This document shows positions 32,075-42,432 of a stretch of 64,000 bases of DNA, piece after piece. This stretch comes from Stenogyne calaminthoides (Eukaryota; Streptophyta; Magnoliopsida; Lamiales; Lamiaceae). The notes beneath the pieces were generated by a model. It ran no database searches. It was not told the origin of the DNA and was given only the letters and a program-made list of their open reading frames with translations. Both the position numbers and the translations under genes were made by a program. Within the stretch, counting starts at the first letter, position 1. Each line of letters begins with the position of its first letter. The stretch is from contig JBBCBC010000049.1 in assembly GCA_037126765.1 (NCBI GenBank), positions 310,001-374,000 on the forward strand, in the 5' to 3' direction.

Positions 32075-34232
32075 CGAATAAGCAATAATATTAAGGAAAA
32101 AGAAAAAGAGTGTGGACCCAAAAGTGACCCAAACAAAAGAGAGTGTCTATGGCCCAAAAGTGACCATATAACCAAAAGGTACATCAAAAATCATGAAACT
32201 AGACGTCTAGCTAGCAGCAGTAGCTCCATCTAAGGAGGCTGCTAAGGCATCTTGTTTGCTCTTTGTCATTAGTCGTGTGTTGTATTCATGTCTTCTCTTG
32301 TTATCCTCCGTTCGGGCCATTTTTAGTTTTGCTTTGATCAGCTTGCCCAAGGGATCTTTTGGAGACAGCTTGCCTCCAAAGGCCTCAAAGTAGCGCTGTT
32401 CGTGTGGAGCTAGAACCGTATGATAATCTATGTCTGTCGGAATCGTGTTCCATATGATCTGCCCAGATGTCACTACCCCCAGATCTTTCTCAATATCTTC
32501 ATCTAGCATGTCTGGCCATCTAGTGGAGGTAGGAGAGGCCTTAGAATCCGAGTCCGAAGCTGAAGCATCCTCAGCCAGATTCTTGTAGGGGTTGGAGGTA
32601 GCAGGCTCAGAAGGAGCCGAGACGGGTCGAGAAGGTGAAGCTATTTTCCTTGGCAGCTGCTAGTCCGGGTCATCTTGCTCTGTAGTATTCTCACATCGTT
32701 CGAGTAAAGGTGTCTCCAAATGTGTTGATATGCTTTCAGTGCACCCCACGGCCCAGTGTTCCTCACCTAAAGGATCCTCCTCTAGATTTTGCATCTCAGT
32801 ATCCTTGACCGGGTTGTCTCCATTTTGATCAGATGTGGTCCTGTGTTCTGTAGAATCTTTTCTAACACATTTCTTTTGTGTTGCATCCTTTCCCAGGCCG
32901 TTCCCGGGAGGAGGCTTCGAACTGTCGTCTGGCTTACCATCTGGTGGATTTCCTCCAAGAACACGACATTCATCAAAAGAGTGTCCAACAATCTGACAAT
33001 AAGAGCAAAATTCTGGATGCTGCTCATAACCTACAGAAGCAATCGAGCAATGGCCAGACATTTCATACATAATTTTGTACTCCTTTTCGTTACGAAGATC
33101 TAACTCAACTAGGACCCGAGCATAATGGCACATAGTTCGATTTCGAGTACGTTCATCCACCCCCACAACAGGACCAATAACTGATGCAGTACGCTCAATA
33201 ATAGGCACATAGGAGTATTTGATTGGCAGTTCATATATATGAACTCATACATTCACAATAGGAGATCTGACCTTATACGGGTTGAATTCTGGCACCCATT
33301 TCTGTGTGCCTATTATTGAGCGACATAAATTCTCCTTTCCTCACAGGTGGGACATATTGAGGGGAAAGTGCATGAACGAAAGATTTTTGGGCCATAACAT
33401 GAGACGAGTTTGCAATAGGATCAGGCATACCTGCAGAGTGCACAACCATATTTTGATGTGTTGAAGCATTATTTGACCTTTTGTGTTGGGGAGCCAGGTC
33501 CGAAGAACCATGCGTATCCCCATTAGGAACCATCTCATGCCCATGTTTTGTCACATTATCCGTGGAAAACATGGAAGACATACCAAGAATTCCGGAAACC
33601 TGCATCGAAGCAGCCATGCGAGCATCTCTAAACTTCTCAGAAATTGGGTTAGTCGATCTAGGGTTACCAACCCTATTGGATGCAATTGCCGAAGTCGCAA
33701 AAACCCGCGCAGCAGGATGTGGGGGTGGAAACGTGGAGTCTGGTGCGGCATAACCAGAAACCCCAAAAGGGTTCTGGTCCAAAAAATTAGGAGATCGCGC
33801 TGAAGGGTCCGACATCTCCATGTTGGGGCGCTCATGTGCAGCCACGCCCAGCGCAACACTAACCGTTGAAGAAGACGGCCCGACATCATTCGGGCTCGGG
33901 CCATGTCCGATTTCTCTCCCGTTCCGTCGTAATCTCAGGGGAAATCCCCGGCTTCTCCAGGTTGGGTGGAGCGTGAGCCATCCATGTCGCCATGTGCAGG
34001 TTTGTTGAAGACGGAGGGAGTCCTGTATCAGAAGTCACGCGCCGATGAAAGCTTCAGGGTTGTCGATAATTTCAGTTAGCTTGGTGATAATCGTCGCCCT
34101 CTTGTCCGGAGTTAGAGTGGCGAGAGTCGGGGTTGACCTAGCGGCCATGGCCACCGGTGGCGGCTGAGTGAAAACCGCCGGAAATCAGTTTGCGATTTTT
34201 ACACCTTCACTGTGTGTTTTTCGCACACAGTC
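32075..34232 (-). mobile_element. ORF1-only LINE derivative with an 18-bp target-site duplication
   Basis: GAATTTATTTTATGTAGG occurs exactly at 32057-32074 and 34233-34250 and brackets 2158 bases. Inside, read on the minus strand, are a short 5' leader (34232-34149), an ORF1-like gag gene (34148-32207) and a 130-base tail. No endonuclease, reverse transcriptase or RNase H (ORF2) is present. The tail does not end in a long A-run. The structure resembles HAL1-type half-LINEs known from mammals; that comparison is inference. Confidence 0.83.
32207..34148 (-). pseudogene. LINE ORF1 (DUF4283 / CCHC zinc-knuckle gag-like protein), degenerate
   Basis: The ATG at 34148 opens MAARSTPTLATLTPDKRATI. 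The same frame meets TGA at 34037-34035 and then runs open through the segment with HERPNMEMSDPSARSPNFLD to about 33273. A shift to the next frame near 33310 restores CRSIIGTQKWVPEFNPYKVR, a TGA where tryptophan is usual, then HIYELPIKYSYVPIIERTAS, the DUF4283 pattern. RVLVELDL and a knuckle C68-x2-C71-x4-H76-x4-C81, counted from 33208 (nucleotides 33007-32966), follow. A TAG at 32662-32660 interrupts the same frame, which continues to 32207 with SNPYKNLAEDASASDSDSK and HEYNTRLMTKSKQDALAAS. The N-terminal half of DUF4283 seems deleted. About 647 codons in all. Confidence 0.85.
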
Positions 34233-34315
34233 GAATTTATTTTATGTAGGACACAATGATAAGTCATATATATGGCAAATAAAAATAATTTGAAGACCGT
34301 TAGTTATAAATATTA

Positions 34316-34579
34316 CTCCCTCCGTTCCGGTATAAATTTTCCATTTCTTTTGGATGTTTTAATTAAAAAATAATAATAAAAATAATAAAAATTAAGGGTA
34401 GTTTTGGGTATTGAAAGAGAGGGAAAATTTATGTTGAGTAGTGAGTCACATTTTTCTCTGTATGAAAAGTGGATAAAAATTATGGATAATGAATTTACTT
34501 TTTTCATTTATGAAAGAGAAAATTTATTTTGGGACGGATAGAAAATGAAAGTAAAAAATTTATAGTGAGACAAATGGAG
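34316..34579. mobile_element. Stowaway-like MITE
   Basis: CTCCCTCCGTTCCGGTATAA at the left and AGTGAGACAAATGGAG at the right with TA flanks, about 264 bp. The unit 2 copy is 60093-60356. Confidence 0.85.
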
Positions 34580-35345
34580 TATAATTTTATGCTATTTATG
34601 GAAAGAGGAAATAAGTATGAAACACATTAAAATAATATTAAGGTGTTTGAGGGGTATAGATAAAAGAGAAAAAAATATTTTATTACCATTTATAAAAAAG
34701 TTTCAATTGAGTTTGAGACCTTTTTAGCAAATATTCAGTTGAGTTTGACGGAGGGAGTATTATTTTATTATAATATTAATAGCATCAATAATATTATCTT
34801 TAAATTTATTCTAATTAGTAGTATTATTTAAAAAATTAATATTCACGTTATAATATTTAAAATATTAAAATATATTTTTTTCTCAATATTTTTAATATAA
34901 AAATTATTAATATTATTTTAACAGAAATATTTAATATTTAATATATTTTAATAAAAAAATATTTTATTAAACAACACAATACAAATTAAATATTATCATA
35001 TTAACTTTTAAAAACAAAAACAAAAATCACATCCATTCACACTCTCATTTTCAACAGACATATCACATCAACTATAATCATTACACATTTTTTGTTGTAA
35101 TTGCAACCAGGTACATTTTTTGAAGTGTGTCTTTGCAAACAAGACATTTTTTTTGAAGTGTCTTTTGCAAATGAAAAGACATTTTGTTGCATATATGTGG
35201 GTAAAATTGCACTAAAAAGTCAAGAATTGATTTGACTTATGTCAACCAAAATGTATTCTTATTGCAAGTTTTTTTTAAAAAAATAGTTATGTGCAATTTC
35301 CCCCATTTTTTCACATACAATCACACTCTTATTTTTCGAATTTTT
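34580..35345. other. Very AT-rich DNA with a stray MITE end
   Basis: The sequence GAGTTTGACGGAGGGAG followed by TA at about 34743-34760 looks like a right MITE end; its left partner could be ATGGAGTATAATTTTATGC, but this is not clear. AATATT-rich DNA follows to about 34980. GACATTTTTTTTGAAGTGT-type words repeat at 35110-35180 and are shuffled in unit 2. No gene was seen. Confidence 0.5.
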
Positions 35346-35482
35346 CTATGCTACACTGCTGGGCTATGCATTAACATATTGTACCATATGCTTAATAAGT
35401 TTGTACAAGACAACACGTCAATGCATGCAGACAACATAAAAAAACATCATTGCAAGAGCGGCCCAAAGAAACAGAAGCATAG
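35346..35482. mobile_element. Degenerate copy of a short palindromic MITE
   Basis: The left end CTATGCTACACTGCTGGGC is identical to that of the intact palindromic element in unit 2 (61159-61290). The right half reads GAAACAGAAGCATAG instead of the complementary CCAGCAGTGTAGCATAG, and the centre is rearranged. About 137 bases. Confidence 0.7.
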
Positions 35483-36487
35483 AAATAACCCATTTTTCAT
35501 CAATATTCATCTAATAAGAATTTTTTCCAAAAAAATGAAAAATGAGAAAACAAATATTCATCCAAGCACACCCTTAAGATTCATCCCTTCCCTGTTCCAA
35601 TAATTCCAATCTATTAAAAAGGTTGAAATTTTGTATAAAAATTCTACTATTATTTGGCTAAAAATCTAATGAAAAGAAAACGAGGGAACCACTGGTAATC
35701 AGTATTTTCAATCCCCATTTGGAAGAAAATTATTATATGCATTATTTGTGCCGTGTAATTAATTTGTATTTTAAAATGCACAAATTCTGTTATAAAATTT
35801 ATTCATAATATAAAATTGATCAGTATTGATTTTTCTTTTTTAATATTTTAATTGTTTTTATAAAATAATATTAATTGAAGCTTAAGAACTCAAAACAAGA
35901 CTCCAAGTTGGGCTCGATACTCGGCCACTAATACTAAGTCTTTTTCTATTGGGCCTGTTTTAATCTTAAATGAGCCTGTAAATATAAATTGAGCCAATAA
36001 GGTACACATGCAATCATGCAAGCCTTATTAGTACGATATTTAAATTGGGGTTAATAACAAATTGTTGTCTATATTTTTTTTTATATATAAATTATAATAT
36101 GTACTATTTTCTTTAACAAAATGCAATATGTGCTAGTAAAAATTGGCAGATTCCACCCACGATTTATTATTTTTGAAATCTTTCTATCGAATTTCTTCAA
36201 TTTGATGTTTGCTAAAATACTTTTTAGCATTATGGTATATACATCATATCATTTATAGACGATATTTAGCCGGAAAGTTAAAAATTAAACGAGTTGTAAT
36301 TTGTTTTAGAAAAATAGTACAAATTTCAATTTGTAAAAACGTCAATAGTACAAGTTGTAATTTGCAATTAACCCGTTAAATTTAGAATGGCCCCTACATT
36401 GTGGAAAATACTTGTGTGCATCCTTTGCACCAATTTAGAATTCGTGCAATTGAATTTTAAGGGTTTTTTTTTTACTATATTTCAACT
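35483..36487. other. AT-rich intergenic DNA, no gene seen
   Basis: About 1 kb. GGGCTCGATACTCGGCCACT and TTGGGCCTG at 35910-35960 are the only GC-moderate patches. No repeat termini or gene were recognised. Confidence 0.4.
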
Positions 36488-36640
36488 TTTGAACAAGACC
36501 CGGACCCAATCCGGACCCGATCGACCCAACTCGACCCGGCTGACCCGACCGACCCCACCCGAATGGTTCATGGTTCGGGTTTGGGTTCATGGTTTTGGGT
36601 TTAGGTTCAGGTTCAGGGTTCATAGTTCGGGAATGGAAAA
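36488..36640. repeat. GACCC and GGTTCA simple-sequence tract
   Basis: CCCGGACCCAATCCGGACCC and similar words are followed by GGTTCATGGTTCGGGTTTGG and GGTTCAGGTTCAGGGTTCA. Unit 2 has lost about 20 bases between two ACCC repeats. Confidence 0.8.
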
Positions 36641-36679
36641 AGTGTAACCTAGATTTTACGTCTAGGGCAACACGCTAGT

Positions 36680-37250
36680 ATTGAATGGGATCGAACAAGT
36701 AACGAACAACAAATATGAAATACGCTCCAATTTGGTTACCCAGTTCGTCTCTCAAAGAAGACTAAGTCTGGGGGCGCCCAAGCCAGGAGTATCTTATTAT
36801 TATTTTCTACCTAGAACTCTAAGTTTTCGTCCTTCTACAATGAATGATACAAGCTATATTTATAGACAAGAAATTAGGTCACAGATCTTCGTGGGCTTCC
36901 TTCGACGGGCTTTCGGAAGCTCCAGCCGCCAGGGTTAGGGTTTTCTTGGTCAATCCTGCGATTTCCGCATCTGGATACACTTGCCTTGCTTACCCCGCGA
37001 TATCCGCGCCACCAATTATCTACATCTTTACCATAAATATCCGTCTGAGGTCTCTTCCGACCTGCGGTGTCTTCCAAGGTCGCCCGAGACCTCCATTCTC
37101 CTTTCAAAACCGCTCCTTGACCTTCTCAGTTCAACAGAAGTCGCTTTGCGGCCTCATGATTCCTATCAAAGTATATCTAAATGATTGCTTCACCGGGTTG
37201 GAATATTTCATGGCACAACAGAAATGGAGGGTGAAATCACTCAAGTTCTA
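36680..37250 (-). repeat. LTR remnant, minus orientation
   Basis: Read on the minus strand, a moderately GC-rich stretch is followed by a TATA-like CTATAAATATAGCTTGTATC (complement of 36853-36872). It is then followed by GGCGCCCCCAGACTTAGTC and GAACTGGGTAACCAAATTGG, words typical of the R-U5 end of plant LTRs. Internal domains are absent and the ends are not defined. Open frames inside are not conserved proteins. The unit 2 copy is about 62455-63026. Confidence 0.5.
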
Positions 37251-38026
37251 GTGTGTGGTTAATTTAAATTAAAATTGAATTACATTCTGCGTGTGCAATT
37301 GGTGCACACAAATATCACTCCTACATTGTACCCCCCACCCTTCCTCTAATATCGACTTAAATAAAAGGCAACTTTTGCAATATTTGAAACCTTAAATTAT
37401 TTTCTTTTAAAATATTTAGATTGTATTTTACGTTTTTTCCGGCTTTTTTCAATAGGAATTAAGTACAATTATTTATAGATGTCCCTGACTTGAAGTTGGA
37501 TTAAGTACAAGTATAGTAGTATCTTTAAATACCTTCCAGAAAAGGTACATTATTAAACTGGACATATAATTGCATCGTTGGATTACCAGTACAATCGGTT
37601 TAAAATTTTAATACGAGTATAAATAATAAATCATATGCATTAATTACAATTTATAAGCTACATCCAACTTCTGAAACTAGCTAGTTGGGGTTCGGAAAAA
37701 AAAAATAGCTAGTTACTCTGATTTATAGATTAAAATTCTCTTTATATAGAAAATGTAAGAAATAATAGAATTCTAAAATAACTTTCTAAATATGTAATTT
37801 AGATATAACCTTTGAAATAATATAATAGGTAATGGTATGTGATTAGGTGTTATATTGTAGAATTTATTATAATAAAACATACAATTTGTTGCAATGAAAC
37901 GTACAATTTATTTTACAAAATAAATTGCAAGTTTCCGTGCAATATGTTGTATTCTTCAATGCAGTAAATTGTATATTTTAAAATAAGGTATGGAGTGCAC
38001 AGGAGAGCCCCTCATGATATATAGTA
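37251..38026. other. AT-rich intergenic DNA, no gene seen
   Basis: About 780 bases. Repeated words ATAAAACATACAATTTGTTGC and AATGAAACGTACAATTTATT at 37873-37915 suggest an old decayed repeat. No gene was seen. Confidence 0.4.
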
Positions 38027-38709
38027 CTTCATCCGTCCCGATCTTGTTTACATAATTAATGTGTGCTCGGAGTTTAAGAAAAAGTAATAAAGTTATAAAG
38101 TGTTGGGGTATAAAGAGTTTTTTATTAGTATTTTATAGAAAAAATGTCAATTTATGGTCTGAAAGATGGTAAATCTATCACTTTAAGACTAGAAAGATTT
38201 TTCCTATCGATTCAAGGCCTGTATGATAGAAAATTATCAATTCAGGGTTTGAAAGATAGAAACTGTCAATTTAAGGCTCACACATTTTAAGGTCATGTTT
38301 GACACTTATATTTCATGTCCTTATTTTTTTGTTTTTAAGGTTTAGGTTCAGGGTTCAGGATTCAAGGTTCATGGTTCATGATTTAGGGTTTAGGATTCAA
38401 TGTTTAGGGTTTACAGTTAAGGGTTTAGTGATAAACATGCACTTAAAATGTGTAGGCCTCGAATTAATAGTTTCTATCTTTCTGGCCCTGAATTGATAGT
38501 TTTCTATCTTTCAGGTCTTGAATCGATAGAAAAAATCTTTCAAACCTTAAATTGATAGATTTATCATCTTTCAGACCCTGAATTGATAAAACTCTTATTT
38601 TATGTGATAAAGTGATAAAGTATAAAGTGAGTATTTCCATTTAAGAAAATGTGCAAACAAGAACGCCCAAAATGGAAATAATGTAAATAAGATCTGGACG
38701 GAAAAAGTT
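38027..38709. mobile_element. Stowaway-like MITE split by a long-inverted-repeat element
   Basis: CTTCATCCGTCCCGATCTTG with TTTACAT on the left pairs with ATGTAAATAAGATCTGGACGG on the right. The original MITE of about 220 bp is interrupted between about 38137 and 38595 by another element. Confidence 0.78.
38137..38595. mobile_element. MULE-like element with ~150-bp terminal inverted repeats
   Basis: The left arm (GTCTGAAAGATGGTAAATCT, GATTTTTCCTATCGATTCAAG, ACACATTTTAAG) and the right arm (complements of the same words, from CTTAAAATGTGT to CATCTTTCAGACC) align over about 150 bases. TATTTTAT flanks both sides (38129-38136 and 38596-38603), an 8-bp or, with one mismatch, 9-bp target duplication. 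Long inverted repeats plus 9-bp duplications are usual for Mutator-like elements. The loop of about 140 bases is rich in TTTAGGGTTTA-like words. No transposase is present. Confidence 0.72.
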
Positions 38710-39002
38710 CTGACACCGATTAAATAAGTTACTAATAAGTAATAACAATAAGTAGACGTATAGAGTGACTAAATTACTCTTTTATTTATATATTCATACT
38801 ATATATTTTTAAAAAGTTGAGTAAATTGTTCAATTAATGCATGTAGAAAAGAGAGAGTAAAATTAAAATATTATAATTGAATCCTTTTAGCTAATTACAA
38901 AATAATAATTCATTTAAAACGGAAATTTTCTTCTGAAATAATATTTATATTAAAATGAAGGAGTAAGCTTTATATAATCTACTCAATATAGTTGGCAATG
39001 AG

Positions 39003-39437
39003 TAGGGTGTGTAGAATTTGGTGAAAAAACCGAATAATCGAAATATAATTATTAAATATATAATTATTAATTTATTATATAAATAATATTTTTTTATTAC
39101 ATGATTAATTGATTACATCACGTTTGCGTGTACTTGGTAGGACTTTTATTTAATGATCTTGTGGGTTGTTGTTATTTAGTGCATGAAATTTATGGATTGT
39201 ATTTTTCTATTGAAAATTTTATGTTATTTTTATTCATGTGTGGCTTAAAAAGTCAAAAAAATAAAAAATTACAAAATTTCGGTCGGTTCTATTAAAAATT
39301 GAAACCAAACCGAAAATTTCAGTTCGATTACAATACAGTTTTTACGATTATTCGATCGGTTTAATTACCAATAATAAAATTTCAATTTTGTTTATTCGGT
39401 TCGTTTCGGTGACCAAACCGACCTATTCTCACCCCTA
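39003..39437. mobile_element. Small hAT element with a perfect 8-bp target duplication
   Basis: GCAATGAG at 38995-39002 and 39438-39445 flanks TAGGGTGTGTAGAATTTGG at the left and CCGACCTATTCTCACCCCTA at the right, imperfect hAT-type ends starting TAGGG. The inner right arm carries CGGTTCGTTTCGGTG-type repeats. 435 bp with no coding capacity. Confidence 0.85.
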
Positions 39438-39849
39438 GCAATGAGTAAGTATAAAGTGAGGAAAATAGCACGAAATTGTAAAAAATAAAAAGGATCCCTT
39501 TACCGTGTGTTGCCACCTTTACCCACATTCCTAATCCCAAAAAAGAGTTCAATCCCAATTCTATTTGTTTCCACACTAATCATGTCTGTTATAGGAGAAA
39601 GGGAAATAATTTTTATTCTTCATTACAATTTCACCTACTTATTTATTTTTTTAAATATATACACTTCCATATCAGAAAATTATAAGACATATATATAAGC
39701 TGAATATATCATATATACACTGTTATTAGCTAAAATAACAAGACAAAAATATGTGTGAATTTGAGTTCACTGTGAATTCGATTTTTATAATGTAACTATT
39801 ATTTATAAAATTTATCACTATTATGCATAAAAATTATCACTGTCATATA

Positions 39850-40500
39850 TTCTCTTCGATTCATAAAATTTGTCGTTTTGACATTTTGTATAAAATGAGT
39901 AACATATTTCTTTTACAATTTTACCCTTTTGAGTTGGCAATTAAATATGGATATACCAATCAATTATCAACTAAATACTCATATGTTTTGTGTCCATACC
40001 ATGAGATAGAGAGGAGAGAGAGGAATGAGTCTGAGAGAATTCCGTCTCATCTAAAAGTTCGAACTTGTAGAGGGGGTCGGGAATAATCTATTTATTTAAT
40101 TTTTCTCAACACTCCCCTTCACTCGTGGGGAATCATATTGTCTCCGCTCTTTGGGGAGGAGGCCCCAACGAGTGAACAATTTAAACGGGTGGAGTGCGTC
40201 CAAAGGAATCGAACCCAGGATCTAGGCGAGCCTAAGCTCTGATACCATGAGAGAATTTCATTTCATCTAAAAGTCCGAACTTGTAGAGAGGGTCGAGAAT
40301 AATCCATTTATTTAATTTCCCTCAACGGCGTCAAAATTGATTGAGAAGAAATTTAAGAAATGTGCAAAAATTTAAGAGATAATGATGGAATGAATACAAG
40401 GGTAAAAGTGAAAGAAACATGGAAAAAAAAAGCTAAAACGACAAACTTTTTTAAATAAGATATAAGCCCAAAAGCGACAAACTTTATTAAACGAAGGGAG
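39850..40500. mobile_element. Stowaway-like MITE hosting a TRIM
   Basis: TTCTCTTCGATTCATAAAAT with TTGTCGTTTTG on the left pairs with GCGACAAACTTTATTAAACG and AAGGGAG on the right, flanked by TA. Without the TRIM (40032-40324) it would be about 358 bp. Confidence 0.68.
40032..40324 (-). mobile_element. TRIM (miniature LTR retrotransposon)
   Basis: Two 77-base LTRs, 40032-40108 and 40248-40324, start TGAGAGAATT and end CTCA on the plus strand and are about 90% alike. On the minus strand TGGTATCAGAGCTT (40247-40234) directly follows the right LTR: the initiator-tRNA-Met primer site. AAGGGGAGTGT precedes the left LTR as the polypurine tract (complement near 40110-40120). The interior of 139 bases has no gene. 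Length is 293 bp. I could not find a matching 5-bp target duplication. Confidence 0.9.
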
Positions 40501-40638
40501 TATAAAAACTATCAATGTCTAAAAATTAATTTATATTTATAAACAGTGAAAGTTTTTGTGTCTAACACCAATAATTTTTGCACATAACAGTGATAAAGTT
40601 AATGTATAGACCTAGTCCGGAGTGTTACTTAAATAATA

Positions 40639-40901
40639 CTCTCTCCTATTCAAAATATAAGATGTTTTGGCTTTTTGCACGCTTATTAATAAAAAATTAT
40701 TATACCAAAACTATCCTTATTTAATGATAATTTATCTTTAATGGCATGCCTTAATTATTGGAAAACTTGCCATGAAAACATGGGAGACACTTTTAAAAAG
40801 AGTAATAAATAAGGGCTATGTAGGGAAATAAAAAACAAAATATCATAAAATAGATAAATAATTAAAAAGCCAAAACATCTTATATTTTGAATAGGAGGGA
40901 G
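40639..40901. mobile_element. Stowaway-like MITE with near-perfect long arms
   Basis: CTCTCTCCTATTCAAAATAT with AAGATGTTTTGGCTTTTT at the left mirrors AAAAAGCCAAAACATCTT with ATATTTTGAATAGGAGGGAG at the right, one difference in about 37 bases. TA flanks. 263 bp. The high arm identity suggests it is young. Confidence 0.93.
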
Positions 40902-40904
40902 TAA

Positions 40905-41620
40905 GGGATTAGATAATGATTGTGGCTTAAATACTTAGTTAATCAAACAATAAATATGTTCTTTATCATTCAATATGAAAAGTAAATGCAAGAGTAAATG
41001 TGAGTAACTTTGCCTTGAATAACTTTTTGGATCTTCTTTTAGGGTTTTAAATGTCCTATTTATATTACAAGATAAGGAAACATGGTTCCTTTATTGCTAA
41101 CCCTAACTAAGAGTCAACTATAACATTAAATGCTTGAAAGGGAATTTGTGTAAGTTACATGTCGATCTCACCCCGAGGTCTGGGCGCGAGGTCGATGATG
41201 TCCGATCCTCTGAACTAGCTGTTGTCCTTAGCTGGAGGCGGTAACTTGTTTGCCCCATTCTTTTCCTTATTTGATTACATGTATTCTTGTCACAAGTCCT
41301 GTTAAGGGATTTCTTCTTAGAATAATGCGATCTTCATTTAATATATCTGAGATCTCCTTGATAGTACTGATCTTTTACTTTATTTGTTCCTTGACACACT
41401 TACCGATACCATTCTAGTTGATTTTCTTTCCCTTTATAACATATTTTCTGACAAGACCCTAAGTTGATTTATATCGAGACCGCTTGTTTGGTTGACTTGC
41501 TCTTATTCATCGTGGTCGTGGTCGAGTTCGTCATTCCGAGGATGATCATTAGATGAGTTCGATGAGGATCGATCTCCCTAACTTGGCGAACTCTTGGTTA
41601 ACCCAGGGTGTATACTTAGA
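40905..41620 (-). repeat. LTR-like remnant
   Basis: The minus strand contains GTAATATAAATAGGACATTT, a TATA-like promoter word, at about 41072-41053. Moderately GC-rich DNA with repeated TCGATCTC/GAGGTCGATGATGTC words lies at 41160-41240 and 41510-41575. The composition and layout resemble an LTR without internal domains. The ends are not found, so this is only a suggestion. Confidence 0.35.
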
Positions 41621-42223
41621 CCGTCTTATTAGGAATTGGGCCTTAACCCAATTAACAAGTTGACTCTGAACCCATTTATATCGGATACAATACTCACTTA
41701 TAACTTACTCACCAATTTATTTTAATTGACTGATACATATATATTTATACATATCTAATAACAAAATATTGGGCCAAAAAATTGTTATAATTTTCTAATA
41801 AAATTTTAAACATCTAGACAAATTTGATGTAGATCAAATGATATAAAAAATATTTTTTATCTTCTTTGTATGTAAGAGGTACAAGGTTCAATTCTCCATA
41901 TCTACAACACATATATACTAATTATTTTTTGAATATATTTTAAATTATTAATATTATTTTTGAATTTTTGAACTAGATCTATTTATAAATATTTAATAAT
42001 AAAATATTATATCAAAAAAGAAAAAAATTCAACAAAAAAATTATTACAAATTTTTGAACTAAATCTAATATTTATACATATATAATAACCAAATATTATA
42101 CAAAAAAAAAACAAAAAAATTATTACAAATTTATCATAAAATTTTAAAAGTGGTACATTAATGATTAATAATATAAAATGTTATATTTTGTAGTTGATAT
42201 GATTTTTTTTTTAAAACCAGTTA
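41621..42223. repeat. Degenerate tandem repeat, AT-rich
   Basis: A module containing ATTTATACATATCTAATAAC, AAAATATT, then ATTATTACAAATTT recurs about three times at 41740-42150. A GTACAAGGTTCAATTCTCC word at 41880-41898 is B-box-like, but without a proper A-box. Confidence 0.55.
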
Positions 42224-42432
42224 TTCCTTCCATCTTTATTTAGATTGCTCAGTTGATTTTAACAGGGTTTTAATGAGGAAATTCTTTATTAATATTTGAA
42301 GGTAATAAAATAGCTTTTTGATAAGGGTATTTTGTCAATTTTAGTAAATAAGATAAAAAAAAAGTTACTTTTGAATGTAATTAATAATGATATGTGATGT
42401 AATTTAGTGATGTTTGTAAGTGATAGCATGAA
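42224..42432. mobile_element. Left half of a MITE, truncated at the duplication junction
   Basis: TTCCTTCCATCTTTATTTAG with ATTGCTCAGTTGATTTTAAC is a Stowaway-type left end. The matching right end is missing because sequence homologous to the copia gag starts abruptly at 42433. Confidence 0.7.

Larger units (their letters stand above)
39739..40620. mobile_element. MITE of the AAGACAAAAA family hosting nested insertions
   Basis: AAGACAAAAATATGTGTGAATTTG at 39740 resembles the left end of the element at 4979. The remainder of the family's interior (AACAGTGAAAGTTTTTGTG, CATAACAGTGATAAAG, GTATAGACC) resumes at 40540-40612. In between lies a complete Stowaway-like MITE (39850-40500). The right terminus is poorly preserved. 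Confidence 0.55.
16454..42432 (+). repeat. Unit 1 of a ~26-kb direct tandem duplication
   Basis: From 16454 onwards the sequence recurs in the same order and orientation from 42433 onwards. Matching pairs of landmarks are the LTR starts 18145/44123, hAT ends 20591/46580, solo LTR starts 24111/50033, primer sites 27022/52827, SINEs 28342/54147, LINE ORF1 starts 34148/59925 and LTR remnants 36844/62619. The offset starts at 25,979 and drifts to about 25,775 through known indels. Unit 1 ends where unit 2 begins. Confidence 0.93.

Noticed and set aside
33481..33803. Plus-strand open frames of 90-106 codons
   Set aside because: They are antisense to the LINE ORF1, which has clear DUF4283 and CCHC motifs on the minus strand.
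36497..36640. Coding repeat protein from GACCC / GGTTCA repeats
   Set aside because: Simple-sequence DNA. Frames end quickly and one of the two copies has a 20-base deletion that is not a multiple of three.
38335..38425. True telomere or ancient chromosome-fusion site
   Set aside because: The TTTAGGG words are too degenerate and too few, and they sit in the loop of an inverted-repeat transposon.
41870..41900. B-box-like word GGTTCAATTCTCC suggesting a tRNA or SINE
   Set aside because: No A-box at the right distance, no cloverleaf and no target duplication.
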